A stretch of 16,786 bases of DNA from Casp-actino8 sp039800005 (GCA_039800005.1 JBDLRN010000038.1:1-16786), one strand, 5' to 3'. Counted from the first letter of the stretch, positions 7,137 through 14,545 are shown. Translations and numbers: made by a program. Notes: generated by a model from the letters alone, not told the origin.

Positions 7137-7955
7137 ATGCCTGAGCGCTCGGTGCTGAGCCATTTCACCCTCGCCCCGATGCACCCGTTCGAGGATCGCG
7201 TGCGACTGGCCGCCGAGAACGGCTTCGGCAGCATCGGCCTCTTCGTCGGTCAATTCCTCCACATGGAGTCCGAGGGCTGGAGCATCGCTCGGATGATCGA
7301 GCTGCTCGATCGGCATCGCATCGGCCTGTCGGAGATCGAAGTCATCACGGGTCTGGGGCGCGACGGACAAGGTGGTGAGCGCGCCGCCCTGTGGGAGGAA
7401 GCTGCCTGGCGGATGGCCGATGCGTTCGGTTGTCGATACCTGCAGGTGATCGGGCCGGCCGGTGAGCGATCAGCGGCGGCTCGCGCCTTCGGGTCGTTGT
7501 GCGACCGGGCGGCCGACCACGGTCTCGTGGTGGGGCTCGAGTTCGTTCCCTTCACCGACATCGTGACGGCCGGCGACGCGCGACGAATCGTCGAAGACGC
7601 GGCTCGACCCAACGGGGGAGTCTGTGTCGACGTCTGGCACGTCGAGCGAGGGTCGCGTGATCTCGAGGAACTCGCGCAACTGCCGGGAGAGTTGATCACC
7701 GGTGTGCAGGTCAACGACGGAACCATCGAGCCCACCGATCCCGACTACTACACCGACTGCCTGGCCCATCGAGTGGCGCCTGGTGACGGCGAGATGCGGG
7801 TGGCCGAGATCCTCGCCCTCGTGCGCGCGTCGGGCTCCACCGTGCCGTGGTCGGTCGAGGCGCCGTCCGAGATCGGCTGGGCATCACCCGCCGAACATGT
7901 CGCACGTTGTGCCGAGGGATTACGGCGGTTCATGGACGAAGGAGGTTCCCCGTGA
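7137..7955 (+). CDS. Sugar phosphate isomerase/epimerase-like TIM-barrel protein (272 aa)
   Basis: Member of the xylose isomerase-like / AP endonuclease 2 TIM-barrel superfamily, whose enzymes isomerise or epimerise sugars and related hydroxy-acids with a divalent metal. Likely metal ligands are E135 in GLEFVP, D165 and H168 in CVDVWH, the VQVND strand (190-194), and E241 in WSVEAPSE. HRVAPGDGE (211-219) is the usual loop for this family. The start is uncertain: an in-frame GTG at 7110 would add nine residues but lacks a ribosome site and lies close to the palindrome. ATG 7137 has GAGAGG upstream, although at a short distance. The stop overlaps the next gene's GTG start (GTGA), so the two are co-translated. 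The actual substrate cannot be deduced; a link to the mycothiol-family neighbour suggests a catabolic intermediate rather than central sugars. Confidence 0.82.
   Translation: MPERSVLSHFTLAPMHPFEDRVRLAAENGFGSIGLFVGQFLHMESEGWSIARMIELLDRHRIGLSEIEVITGLGRDGQGGERAALWEEAAWRMADAFGCRYLQVIGPAGERSAAARAFGSLCDRAADHGLVVGLEFVPFTDIVTAGDARRIVEDAARPNGGVCVDVWHVERGSRDLEELAQLPGELITGVQVNDGTIEPTDPDYYTDCLAHRVAPGDGEMRVAEILALVRASGSTVPWSVEAPSEIGWASPAEHVARCAEGLRRFMDEGGSP
7941..7945 (+). promoter_or_regulatory. Ribosome binding site GGAGG deciding the GTG 7952 start
   Basis: GGAGG lies six bases before GTG 7952. It favours that start over an upstream in-frame ATG at 7847, which would overlap the TIM-barrel gene by more than 100 bases. 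Confidence 0.75.
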
Positions 7956-8656
7956 CGATCAGAGACATCGCCCAGTTCGACGGTGATCGGCTTGCGACCG
8001 AGTATCGAGCCTCGCGTGAGCGCATGGCGACCCTGATCGCGTCGACCGACGCCCAAGGTCGCAGTCGCGTCGTGTCGGCGTGTCCGGCCTGGACGGTGCA
8101 CGACCTCGTCTCCCACGTGACCGGGATCGCCGTCGACCTCTCGGCTGGTCGAGCCCCGACGGGCGATCCGCAACCCTGGGTCGATCGACAGGTCGACGAA
8201 CGGCGCGCACGAACGACCGACGACGTGGTAGCGGAATGGGCGCAGGCCAGCGAGGCCTTCGAACCGATGATCGCCGGTTCGCCCAAAGCATTCTGGGGGC
8301 TGGCCTACGACCTCGTCGTACACGAATTCGACCTTCGTCAGGCGCTCGGGAACCGCGACGGACGCGATTGCGAGGCCGTCATGGTGGCCGCCGAACTCGG
8401 TCTGCGTCTGGTCAAAGGAGACTTGCGCTCGGCCGGATTGGGAGCCGTGCTGGTCGAGATGGCGGGGGAGCGCATCCAGGTCGGATCGGGCGACGTCGAG
8501 TTGACCTTGCGTACCACTCCGTTCGAATGCCTCCGGCTCCTCGGTAGTCGTCGGACCCGAGCCGAACTCGAGGCGGCCGATTTCGAGGGTGATCGGGAGC
8601 GTTACCTCGACGCTCTCGTCCACATGGAACTTCCCGTGCGGTCGCTCGGCGAGTAG
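7952..8656 (+). CDS. Maleylpyruvate isomerase family mycothiol-dependent enzyme (234 aa)
   Basis: DinB-fold protein of the mycothiol-dependent maleylpyruvate isomerase family, which use mycothiol as cofactor for isomerisation or conjugation. Diagnostic features are CPAWTVHDLVSHV (44-56), with H55 a likely metal ligand, and the helix VVHEFDLRQAL (122-132), with H124 and possibly E125/D127 completing the site. The C-terminal region, with the RTRAELEAADFEGD ending, is typical of the two-domain members. The GTG start overlaps the upstream stop and has GGAGG six bases ahead. Known members isomerise maleylpyruvate in gentisate degradation, but many paralogues have unknown roles, and no gentisate ring-cleavage gene is present. 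The family points to a mycothiol-making actinobacterial host. Confidence 0.85.
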   Translation: MTIRDIAQFDGDRLATEYRASRERMATLIASTDAQGRSRVVSACPAWTVHDLVSHVTGIAVDLSAGRAPTGDPQPWVDRQVDERRARTTDDVVAEWAQASEAFEPMIAGSPKAFWGLAYDLVVHEFDLRQALGNRDGRDCEAVMVAAELGLRLVKGDLRSAGLGAVLVEMAGERIQVGSGDVELTLRTTPFECLRLLGSRRTRAELEAADFEGDRERYLDALVHMELPVRSLGE

Positions 8657-8661
8657 CCCTC

Positions 8662-8667
8662 TACCAT
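8662..8667 (+). promoter_or_regulatory. Possible -10 box TACCAT before SDR
   Basis: TACCAT fits the TANNNT pattern and lies in the 59-bp gap before the SDR start at 8716, giving a leader of about 40 bases. No -35 is obvious, so read-through from the upstream pair is equally possible. Confidence 0.3.
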
Positions 8668-8715
8668 CGAGGCACGTTGCACGAGGGGCGTGCGCGGACC
8701 GATCAGGGGGTCGAC

Positions 8716-9633
8716 ATGGGTCAGTTCACGGGAAAGACGGTTCTCATCACCGGTGCGTCGTACGGACTCGGTGAAGGATTCGCCGAGGGGTTCGCCAAGG
8801 AAGGCGCGGATCTGATCCTCACGGCTCGATCCAAGGAACTCCTCGACGGCGTGGCCGAACGCATGCGAGCGCTCGGTTCGAAGGTCACCGTGGTCACCGG
8901 AGACGTGGCCGTCGAAGACGACGTGAAGCGGGTTGTCGCCACGGGCATCGCCGACCACGGCAAGATCGACGTGCTCGTCAACAATGCGGGCGTCAGCGAT
9001 CTGCGCGGTCTGTCGGCCGAGGTCTACGACACTGCCACGTGGAACTGGATCCTCTCGATCGACCTCACCGGTGCGTTCATGTTCATGCGCGAGGTCGGTC
9101 ATCACATGCTCACCCGTGGCTCGGGTTCGATCGTCAACATCTGCTCGATCATGGGCAGCGGTGCGAACGAGAACAACATCATCGCCTACGCGGCGGCCAA
9201 GGGCGGTCTGCGCAACGTGACTGCGCAAGTGGGCTGCGAATGGGCCGACCGCGGTGTGCGCGTCAACTCGGTGTCGCCGGGTTTCATCATGACAGAGATG
9301 GTTCGTCCGGCGCTCGAAGGCCTCGGCATGGACAAGTGGATCGCCAGTCGGACGCCGATGCGCCGTATCGGGGAATTGCAGGAGATCGTCGGGCCGGTCA
9401 TGTTCCTCGCGTCCGACGCGGCGAGTTACATCACGGGACACGATCTCATGGTCGACGGTGGCACCAACGCCGCCAACGGCTACTACCAGATCCCCCCGAT
9501 CCATCATGAGTGGAAGTTGGGCGATGCGGTGAAGGTGGGTGAGGGGTATCCGGGAATTCAGCCCCGTCCCGATTGGTACCAGGCATTGGCCCCGGGAATT
9601 CCCGGGCTGCACTATCCGATGCCGGAGGCGTGA
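8716..9633 (+). CDS. SDR family oxidoreductase with C-terminal extension (305 aa)
   Basis: Short-chain dehydrogenase with cofactor loop TGASYGLG (12-19), R38 after the second strand (TARSK), which suggests NADP(H) use, NNAG (89-92), S144 in NICSIMGS, and the catalytic pair Y158/K162 in AYAAAK. The core ends at MVDGGTNAANG (245-255), after which it has about 50 extra residues rich in Pro, Gly, Trp and Tyr (PPIHHEWKL, PDWYQALAPGIPG). Such a tail is longer than in typical 250-residue SDRs and may cover the active site or mediate oligomerisation. An upstream in-frame ATG (8677) exists, but ATG 8716 is preferred: CAGGGGG (8704-8710) sits five bases ahead and the protein then begins right at the Rossmann fold. 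A 27-bp gap separates it from the convergent kinase-fold gene. Confidence 0.9.
   Translation: MGQFTGKTVLITGASYGLGEGFAEGFAKEGADLILTARSKELLDGVAERMRALGSKVTVVTGDVAVEDDVKRVVATGIADHGKIDVLVNNAGVSDLRGLSAEVYDTATWNWILSIDLTGAFMFMREVGHHMLTRGSGSIVNICSIMGSGANENNIIAYAAAKGGLRNVTAQVGCEWADRGVRVNSVSPGFIMTEMVRPALEGLGMDKWIASRTPMRRIGELQEIVGPVMFLASDAASYITGHDLMVDGGTNAANGYYQIPPIHHEWKLGDAVKVGEGYPGIQPRPDWYQALAPGIPGLHYPMPEA
9591..9606. repeat. 16-bp perfect palindrome inside SDR tail
   Basis: CCCGGGAATTCCCGGG is a perfect palindrome within codons for the PGIPG stretch near the SDR C-terminus. Its left 10 bases nearly repeat at 9551-9560 (CGGGAATTCA), encoding the PGI of YPGIQPRP. It is probably a by-product of codon choice, though it could form a cruciform or RNA hairpin shortly before the stop. 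Confidence 0.5.
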
Positions 9634-9660
9634 GCGACTTCGACGCCGTGAGCGTGCTGC

Positions 9661-10740
9661 TCAGACCATGAAGTCGGAGACCGAGTGGTCGCGCATGGCG
9701 GCCTGGGCGCGCACGATGACTTCGGTCCAGAGTTTCATGGCGCGTTCACTCGACGAATCGAGAGTGCCGACGGCGTACACCGGGATGATCCAGCCGTAGA
9801 GCACGCCGACCCGATAGTCCTGGAAGAACTGGTCGAACGAGTAGTTCTTCACGCCGAGGGACGTCAACTCGTCGTGATAAGTGCGAAGCAGGTCGTTCTC
9901 GCATCGTCGACGCACGTCGACCGGCACGCTCTGGCTCAGGAAGTACCCGATGTCATAGGCGCCACCACCCTTGCTCGACGTCTGGAAGTCGATCATCCAC
10001 ACGCGATCCGCGGCGTCGTCGAAGAACAGATTGTCGAGGCGGTAGTCGAAGTGGGCCACCGTGTTGGGCATGGCCGAGATGCGATCGAGAAGTTGATGCA
10101 CGTTGTCACCGAAACGTTCCATGATCGGCACCATGTCAGGTTCGACGGCGTGGGCGAAGACCTGGAGGAAGCCCGGTAGGGATGCCTGGTACACCTCGCG
10201 ACCGATCTTCATGCCCTCCGAGTCGGCTCGTGGCATCCAGTCGATGGCGTCGAGGGCGGCGTTCTCCCAGTAGCGGGCGTGCAGGCGAGCGGCGGCTCGC
10301 ATGGCTGCGTGGGCGTCCTTTTCGCTGACCCCGGCGGCCTGGTCGCCGACGCGCAGGTGGCCGAGATCTTGGAGAACGAGAACGAAGTCGTCGTGCTCGT
10401 AGTCGGCGGCCACGGCATAGGCCTGTGGGACGACGTCGAGCGCCGGAGCCACATCGGTATAGAAGCGCGCCTCTCGTTCGAAGACGCGAGCTGCAGCGAG
10501 CAAGCCGCGCACGTTGGGGTCCTGGGTCGGGATCTTGCAGATCATGGAGGTCGGTCCGGTTCCACCGGAGTACGTGACCGCAATGCGGCCGACCTCGCCC
10601 ATGAAGCCGATGCCGGGGCCGACGGTGTCGCCGCCGATCGAGGCGACACTCGTGGAGGCGTCGATGGTGCCGGCCCGTCGCAGTTGGTCGGTCAGCCATT
10701 CGGGCGTGATCTGGGCCGAGGACGAGGGGAGGCGAGGCAT
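9661..10740 (-). CDS. Phosphotransferase family protein, APH/EcKinase-like fold (359 aa)
   Basis: Protein-kinase-like fold of the aminoglycoside phosphotransferase / choline kinase superfamily. The phosphoryl-transfer motif is HFDYRLDNLFF (H230, catalytic D232, N237), followed by the metal-binding D251 in WMIDFQTSSKGGGAYDIGYFL. In the N-lobe, K69 in MICKIP and E90 in FEREARFY are the likely ATP-anchoring pair. The conserved set indicates an active kinase. Relatives in actinobacterial lipid and steroid catabolic clusters are common but poorly characterised, and insect relatives phosphorylate ecdysteroids. I infer a small hydroxylated molecule as substrate rather than an antibiotic. The ATG lacks a ribosome site but has TACGGT six bases upstream, the geometry of a leaderless transcript. 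The gene is divergent from the DUF35-thiolase operon. Confidence 0.87.
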   Translation of the reverse strand: MPRLPSSSAQITPEWLTDQLRRAGTIDASTSVASIGGDTVGPGIGFMGEVGRIAVTYSGGTGPTSMICKIPTQDPNVRGLLAAARVFEREARFYTDVAPALDVVPQAYAVAADYEHDDFVLVLQDLGHLRVGDQAAGVSEKDAHAAMRAAARLHARYWENAALDAIDWMPRADSEGMKIGREVYQASLPGFLQVFAHAVEPDMVPIMERFGDNVHQLLDRISAMPNTVAHFDYRLDNLFFDDAADRVWMIDFQTSSKGGGAYDIGYFLSQSVPVDVRRRCENDLLRTYHDELTSLGVKNYSFDQFFQDYRVGVLYGWIIPVYAVGTLDSSSERAMKLWTEVIVRAQAAMRDHSVSDFMV

Positions 10741-10849
10741 GTCGACACCGTAGTCCCGGTACGGTCTCGCTCGATCCGTCGGACGACACTAGGGTTCGTC
10801 GGGTCGAGGGTCGTCCGACCGACGGCCACGACGTCGAACGGGGGTTCAG
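10741..10849. promoter_or_regulatory. Divergent promoter region between kinase-fold gene and DUF35-thiolase operon
   Basis: This 109-bp gap holds two candidate -10 boxes: TACGGT on the minus strand (complement of 10747-10752), six bases from the kinase ATG, and TAGGGT on the plus strand (10790-10795), about 55 bases before the DUF35 ATG. The plus-strand box lies between the arms of a 10-bp inverted repeat. A CGGGGG run at 10839-10844 is a weak ribosome site for the downstream gene. Confidence 0.4.
10778..10819. repeat. 10-bp perfect inverted repeat, 22-bp spacer (candidate operator or leader hairpin)
   Basis: GTCGGACGAC (10778-10787) is matched by GTCGTCCGAC (10810-10819). The arms flank a TANNNT-type -10 candidate at 10790-10795. 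They could be two half-sites of a regulator, or part of a leader structure if transcription begins further upstream. By eye it is the longest perfect inverted repeat I noticed in a non-coding gap of this window. Confidence 0.5.
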
Positions 10850-11275
10850 ATGGCTCGAGTGCCAGTTGCCGATGGGGTGTTCACGTGGCCGTCCGATGCG
10901 CCGGCGCTGATCGGGAGTCGCTGTGTCTCGTGCGGGAACCACATGTTCCCCGTCCAATCGGGTTGCCCGAAGTGCAGTGGTGACACCACCGAGACCGTGA
11001 CCCTTGGTCGACGGGGCACTCTGTGGACGTGGACCATCCAGGGTTTTCCGCCCAAGGCCCCGCCGTATGCCGGTGACACCGACCCCAAAACGTTTCGAGC
11101 CTTCGGAGTGGGCTACGTCGAGTTGCCCGGCGAGGTGAAGGTCGAGGCGCGACTCACCGAGGCCGACCCCGAGAAACTGAAGATCGGCATGGAGATGGAA
11201 CTCGTGATCGTTCCCCTCACGACCGACGACAACGGTGACGAAGTGGTCACCTTCGCCTTCGCTCCGGTCGCCTGA
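10850..11275 (+). CDS. DUF35 zinc-ribbon / OB-fold acyl-CoA-associated protein (141 aa)
   Basis: Small protein with an N-terminal rubredoxin-like zinc ribbon, C25-x2-C28 and C39-x2-C42 (CVSC and CPKC), followed by an OB-fold domain (about residues 48-140), the standard DUF35 architecture. DUF35 proteins bind and support thiolases and related enzymes: in archaea they bridge thiolase and HMG-CoA synthase, and in actinobacterial sterol degradation a DUF35 domain partners the thiolase-like retro-aldolase Ltp2. Here it lies directly upstream of a lipid-transfer-type thiolase, with a 52-bp gap, which is the family's usual arrangement. It is the first gene of the long downstream operon. I infer a stable complex with the 11328-12476 product. 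Confidence 0.9.
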   Translation: MARVPVADGVFTWPSDAPALIGSRCVSCGNHMFPVQSGCPKCSGDTTETVTLGRRGTLWTWTIQGFPPKAPPYAGDTDPKTFRAFGVGYVELPGEVKVEARLTEADPEKLKIGMEMELVIVPLTTDDNGDEVVTFAFAPVA

Positions 11276-11327
11276 CTCGACCGTCCATCACGACAACGCA
11301 CAACGCACCGAATCGAGAAGAGGAATC

Positions 11328-12476
11328 ATGAGCATCGACGTCGCCATCGTCGGAATCGGAATGCACGAGTTCGGTCGCACCGAAGGCGTGTCGGGTATGG
11401 ATCAAGGTGTCATCGCAGTGCGGCGAGCGCTCGCAGACGCCGGCGCCGCCTGGAACGACATGCAGTTCGCTTTCGGCGGGTCGATGGCCGCTGGTGCGGC
11501 CGACACCATGGTGTCGACGCTGGGTCTCACCGGGCTCCAGTTCATCAACGTGATGAACGGGTGCGCCACGGGCGGTTCGGCGTTGTTCTCCGCGTACAAC
11601 ACCATCCGGTCCGGCGTGTTCGACCTCGGTATCGCCATCGGCTTCGACAAACACGAGCGCGGTGCGTTCCGTGTGAACACCAAGGGTGCCGGACTCGGCG
11701 ACTGGTACGGAGCCAGTGGCCTCGCGCTCACCACCCAGTTCTTCGGCATGAAGATCAACCGCTACATGCACGAATACGGCATCACCCAGTCGACCTTGGC
11801 GAAGGTGGCGTCGAAGGCCTTCCGCAACGGTTCGCAGAACCCCATGGCCTGGCGGCGCAAGCCGCTGTCGGAAGAGGAGATCGCCAACTCGCCGATGCTG
11901 TCGTATCCGCTCACGCAGTACATGTTCTGCAATCCGGGTGAAGGTGGTGTGGCGTTGATTCTGTGTCGCGCCGACAAGGCTCATCTCTACACCGACAAGC
12001 CGATCTATCTCCGGGCCGCCGTCGTGCGCAGTCGACGCTTCGGATCGTTCGAGGTGTTGGCACCGTCGATCGCCCTCGAACACAACGCCGGTCCCACGGT
12101 CGATGCGTCGAAGGCGGCATTCGAGATGGCGGGTATCGGTCCCGAGGACGTCGATCTGGCCCAGCTCCAGGACACCGAAACCGGAGCCGAGGTCATGCAC
12201 ATGGCCGAGAACGGCTTCTGCGAACACGGTGAGCAGGAGATGATGATCCAGGCCGGCGAGACCGAGATCGGCGGCAGGTTCCCGGTCAACACCGATGGCG
12301 GCTGTCTCGCCAACGGCGAGCCGATCGGAGCCTCCGGGCTTCGACAGGTGTACGAGAACGTTCTGCAGTTGCGCGGCGACGCCGGTGCACGACAGGTGCC
12401 CAACGACCCGCGCGTGGCCTACACCCACGTGTACGGCGCACCGGGAATCTCGGGCGTCACCATTCTCTCGCGCTGA
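11328..12476 (+). CDS. Thiolase family / lipid-transfer-like protein (382 aa)
   Basis: Thiolase-fold enzyme of the SCP2-thiolase / Ltp group, expected to cleave or form carbon-carbon bonds in acyl-CoA esters. The nucleophile position is C79 in NVMNGCATGG. The usual GHPxGASG near the C-terminus reads GEPIGASG, with E331 in place of the catalytic histidine. The last active-site segment has H367 in THVYGAPG, like SCP2-type proteins, rather than the cysteine of classical thiolases. With the adjacent DUF35 gene this suggests an acyl-CoA thiolase with altered chemistry or a retro-aldolase. ATG 11328 was chosen over an upstream in-frame ATG (11235, inside DUF35) because GAAGAGGA precedes it and the fold begins immediately (IDVAIVGIGMHEFGR). 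Its stop overlaps the next start as TGATG. Confidence 0.9.
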   Translation: MSIDVAIVGIGMHEFGRTEGVSGMDQGVIAVRRALADAGAAWNDMQFAFGGSMAAGAADTMVSTLGLTGLQFINVMNGCATGGSALFSAYNTIRSGVFDLGIAIGFDKHERGAFRVNTKGAGLGDWYGASGLALTTQFFGMKINRYMHEYGITQSTLAKVASKAFRNGSQNPMAWRRKPLSEEEIANSPMLSYPLTQYMFCNPGEGGVALILCRADKAHLYTDKPIYLRAAVVRSRRFGSFEVLAPSIALEHNAGPTVDASKAAFEMAGIGPEDVDLAQLQDTETGAEVMHMAENGFCEHGEQEMMIQAGETEIGGRFPVNTDGGCLANGEPIGASGLRQVYENVLQLRGDAGARQVPNDPRVAYTHVYGAPGISGVTILSR

Positions 12477-12961
12477 TGTCGGTCGACGACCTGCAGACCC
12501 TCGTCGATCGTCAGGCGATCGTCGACCTCGTCCACGCGTATTGTCGAGGTGTCGACTCGATCGACGAAGCCACGCTGCTCAGTTGTTTCACCGCCGACTG
12601 CGTCATCGATTATGGACCCGGAATGGGCGGCCCGCGACGGGGTGGCGACGTGATCGTGGCCGGACTGGTGGCCGGGTTGCCGAACTTCACCGCGACCCAT
12701 CATCAGGTGTCGAACGTCGAGATTCGCCTCGACGGGTCCGACACGGCGACGGGCATCACCTACGTGACCGCATGGCACCGCTACGCCGACGGCCGACCCG
12801 ACGCGATTCTCTGGGGTCAATACCACGACCGCTTCGTGCGAACGAATGCGGGTTGGCGCATCGCCGAACGCATCTTGTTCGCGACCGGACAGCAGAACTT
12901 CGACATTCCGTGGCGGATGATCCCGCGACACGGCAGGAACTCGACCCAGGAAGGGGACTGA
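12476..12961 (+). CDS. SnoaL-like / NTF2-fold protein (161 aa)
   Basis: A cone-shaped alpha+beta barrel of the SnoaL-like (nuclear transport factor 2) superfamily. Family traits are the N-terminal helix ending YCRGVDSID (22-30), the strand CFTADCVIDYG (37-47), THHQVSN (74-80), AWHRYADG (99-106), and WGQYHDRFVRTNAGWRIAER (113-132). Members act as cyclases, hydratases, isomerases or dehydratases on hydrophobic ring compounds, and many are non-catalytic. The start overlaps the thiolase stop and the stop overlaps the next ATG, both as TGATG, so it is made in step with the thiolase and ligase. A hydratase or isomerase role on a CoA-bound intermediate is inference only. Confidence 0.85.
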   Translation: MSVDDLQTLVDRQAIVDLVHAYCRGVDSIDEATLLSCFTADCVIDYGPGMGGPRRGGDVIVAGLVAGLPNFTATHHQVSNVEIRLDGSDTATGITYVTAWHRYADGRPDAILWGQYHDRFVRTNAGWRIAERILFATGQQNFDIPWRMIPRHGRNSTQEGD

Positions 12962-14538
12962 TGGCAACGCTCACCCGCGATCAAGCCGAACAGCGTGGCG
13001 ACGACCTCGCACTGGTCGACGAGAATCGGGAAGTCACGTGGCGCGAACTCGACACTCGCGTCAATCGGCTCGTCAACGGCTTGCGATCGCGTGGTCTCGC
13101 CAGTGGCGACACGGTCGCCGTCATCGCCGGCAACCAGTGCGAATGGTTCGAGATCGCGCAGGCTTGCGCACACGGTGGATGGACCTACGTGCCGGTCAAC
13201 TGGCATTTCGTGGCCGACGAACTCGCTTACGTGTTCTCGGATTCCGACGCTCTCGTGGTGTTCGTCGACGATCGTTTCGCCGACGCGGTGGCATCGGCAC
13301 TCGGTGACGCGCGAAGTGTCGGAGTGAAGCACGTGGTGGGGTTGCGGGCCGCCGGCTCGTCGCCCCTTCGTTCGGATGCGCGTTTCGTCGACTTCGAAGA
13401 GGTGATCGACAGCGGCGATCCGAGTGAACCGTCCGATCAGATGCTCGGTGGCCCGATGTTCTACACGTCGGGCACCACCGGTCGTCCGAAGGGTGTGCGG
13501 GGTGCCCTGTCGGGTGGAATGGCCGTGACTCCCGACATCATGAAATTGGTCGCCAGCGGCTTTTCCAACTTCGTGCCCACGCCAGGACGCACGTTGTTGT
13601 GCGGCCCCTTCTATCACTCGGCCCAGTGGGCATTTTCCTTCCTGCCGATGATCAACGGCTCGGCCGTCGTGATGCAGCACAAGTACGACTCGGCGGGAAT
13701 GCTCGAACTGATCGACCGCCATGCGTGCACCAACGTGCACCTCGTCCCCACGCAGATGAAGCGACTGCTCGATCTGCCGGCCGACGTGAAATCATCCTTC
13801 TCCGGCTCCTCGTTGGCGGTCGCGTGGCACGGTGCGGCTCCCTGTCCACCCGCGGTCAAACGCGGTCTCATCGAGTGGTGGGGTCCGAAGGTCACCGAGT
13901 ACTACGGGTCGACCGAGGGGTCGATCATCTCGGTCATCCCGGCCGACGAGTGGTTGGCCAAGGGCGGCAGTGTGGGACGGCCTCTCGATTCGGTCGAGGT
14001 CATCGTGGTCGACGATTCCGGCAACCGAGTCGAGCAAGGCCAGGAAGGCACGCTCTACTTCCGCAACAAGATGGGAACCGACTTCACGTACCACAAGGAC
14101 GACGAGAAGACGAAGGCTGCCCACCTCGAACCCGGAGTGTTCACGACCGGAGACGTCGGATACGTCGACGCCGACGGGTATCTCTGGTTGTCCGATCGCA
14201 AGATCGACATGATCATCAGCGGTGGGGTGAACATCTATCCGGCCGAGATCGAAGGCGTGTTGGCGGCTCACCCGGCGGTCGAAGACGTGGCCGTCATCGG
14301 AGTTCCTGACGAGGAGTTCGGCGAGAGCGTGAAGGCCGTCGTGCAACTCGTCGAGGGTCGAACGGCGAGCGACGAATTGGCCGGCGAGCTGATCGCGCAC
14401 TGCCGCCAACTCTTGGCGGGCTACAAGTCGCCGCGGTCGGTCGACTTCATCGACACGATCCCTCGAACGGGAACCGGCAAGATTCAGAAAGCGCCCTTGC
14501 GGGCCCCGTACTGGGAGGGCCGCCAACGGCGGATCTGA
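12961..14538 (+). CDS. AMP-forming acyl-CoA synthetase (525 aa)
   Basis: Third acyl-CoA ligase, from a different branch than the pair at 33-4736. Motifs: P-loop YTSGTTGRPKG (168-178), YGSTEG (315-320), TTGDVG (395-400), the A8 hinge starting SDRKIDMIISGGVNIYPAEI (411-430), and the catalytic lysine K507 in TGTGKIQK. The protein ends PYWEGRQRRI, an ending I recall from several actinobacterial FadD-type ligases. The reading frame is open far upstream, but ATG 12961 is the clear start: AGGAAGGGG (12949-12957) precedes it, it overlaps the SnoaL stop as TGATG, and the first residues fit the family start. It probably activates the acid that the thiolase/DUF35 pair later processes. Chain length and substrate are unknown. 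Confidence 0.93.
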   Translation: MATLTRDQAEQRGDDLALVDENREVTWRELDTRVNRLVNGLRSRGLASGDTVAVIAGNQCEWFEIAQACAHGGWTYVPVNWHFVADELAYVFSDSDALVVFVDDRFADAVASALGDARSVGVKHVVGLRAAGSSPLRSDARFVDFEEVIDSGDPSEPSDQMLGGPMFYTSGTTGRPKGVRGALSGGMAVTPDIMKLVASGFSNFVPTPGRTLLCGPFYHSAQWAFSFLPMINGSAVVMQHKYDSAGMLELIDRHACTNVHLVPTQMKRLLDLPADVKSSFSGSSLAVAWHGAAPCPPAVKRGLIEWWGPKVTEYYGSTEGSIISVIPADEWLAKGGSVGRPLDSVEVIVVDDSGNRVEQGQEGTLYFRNKMGTDFTYHKDDEKTKAAHLEPGVFTTGDVGYVDADGYLWLSDRKIDMIISGGVNIYPAEIEGVLAAHPAVEDVAVIGVPDEEFGESVKAVVQLVEGRTASDELAGELIAHCRQLLAGYKSPRSVDFIDTIPRTGTGKIQKAPLRAPYWEGRQRRI

Positions 14539-14545
14539 GACACCC

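Noticed and set aside
9650..9662. GAGC-GTGCT-GCTC hairpin between the convergent SDR and kinase-fold genes
   Set aside because: The four-base stem without a T tract is within chance expectation.
11247..12428. 393-codon minus-strand open frame antisense to the thiolase gene
   Set aside because: The sense strand is a complete thiolase-fold protein; the antisense product shows no domain and no ribosome site of note.
12295..12960. In-frame upstream extension of the third CoA ligase
   Set aside because: It would overlap the thiolase and all of the SnoaL gene, has Arg-rich nonsense composition, and a good start with ribosome site exists at 12961.
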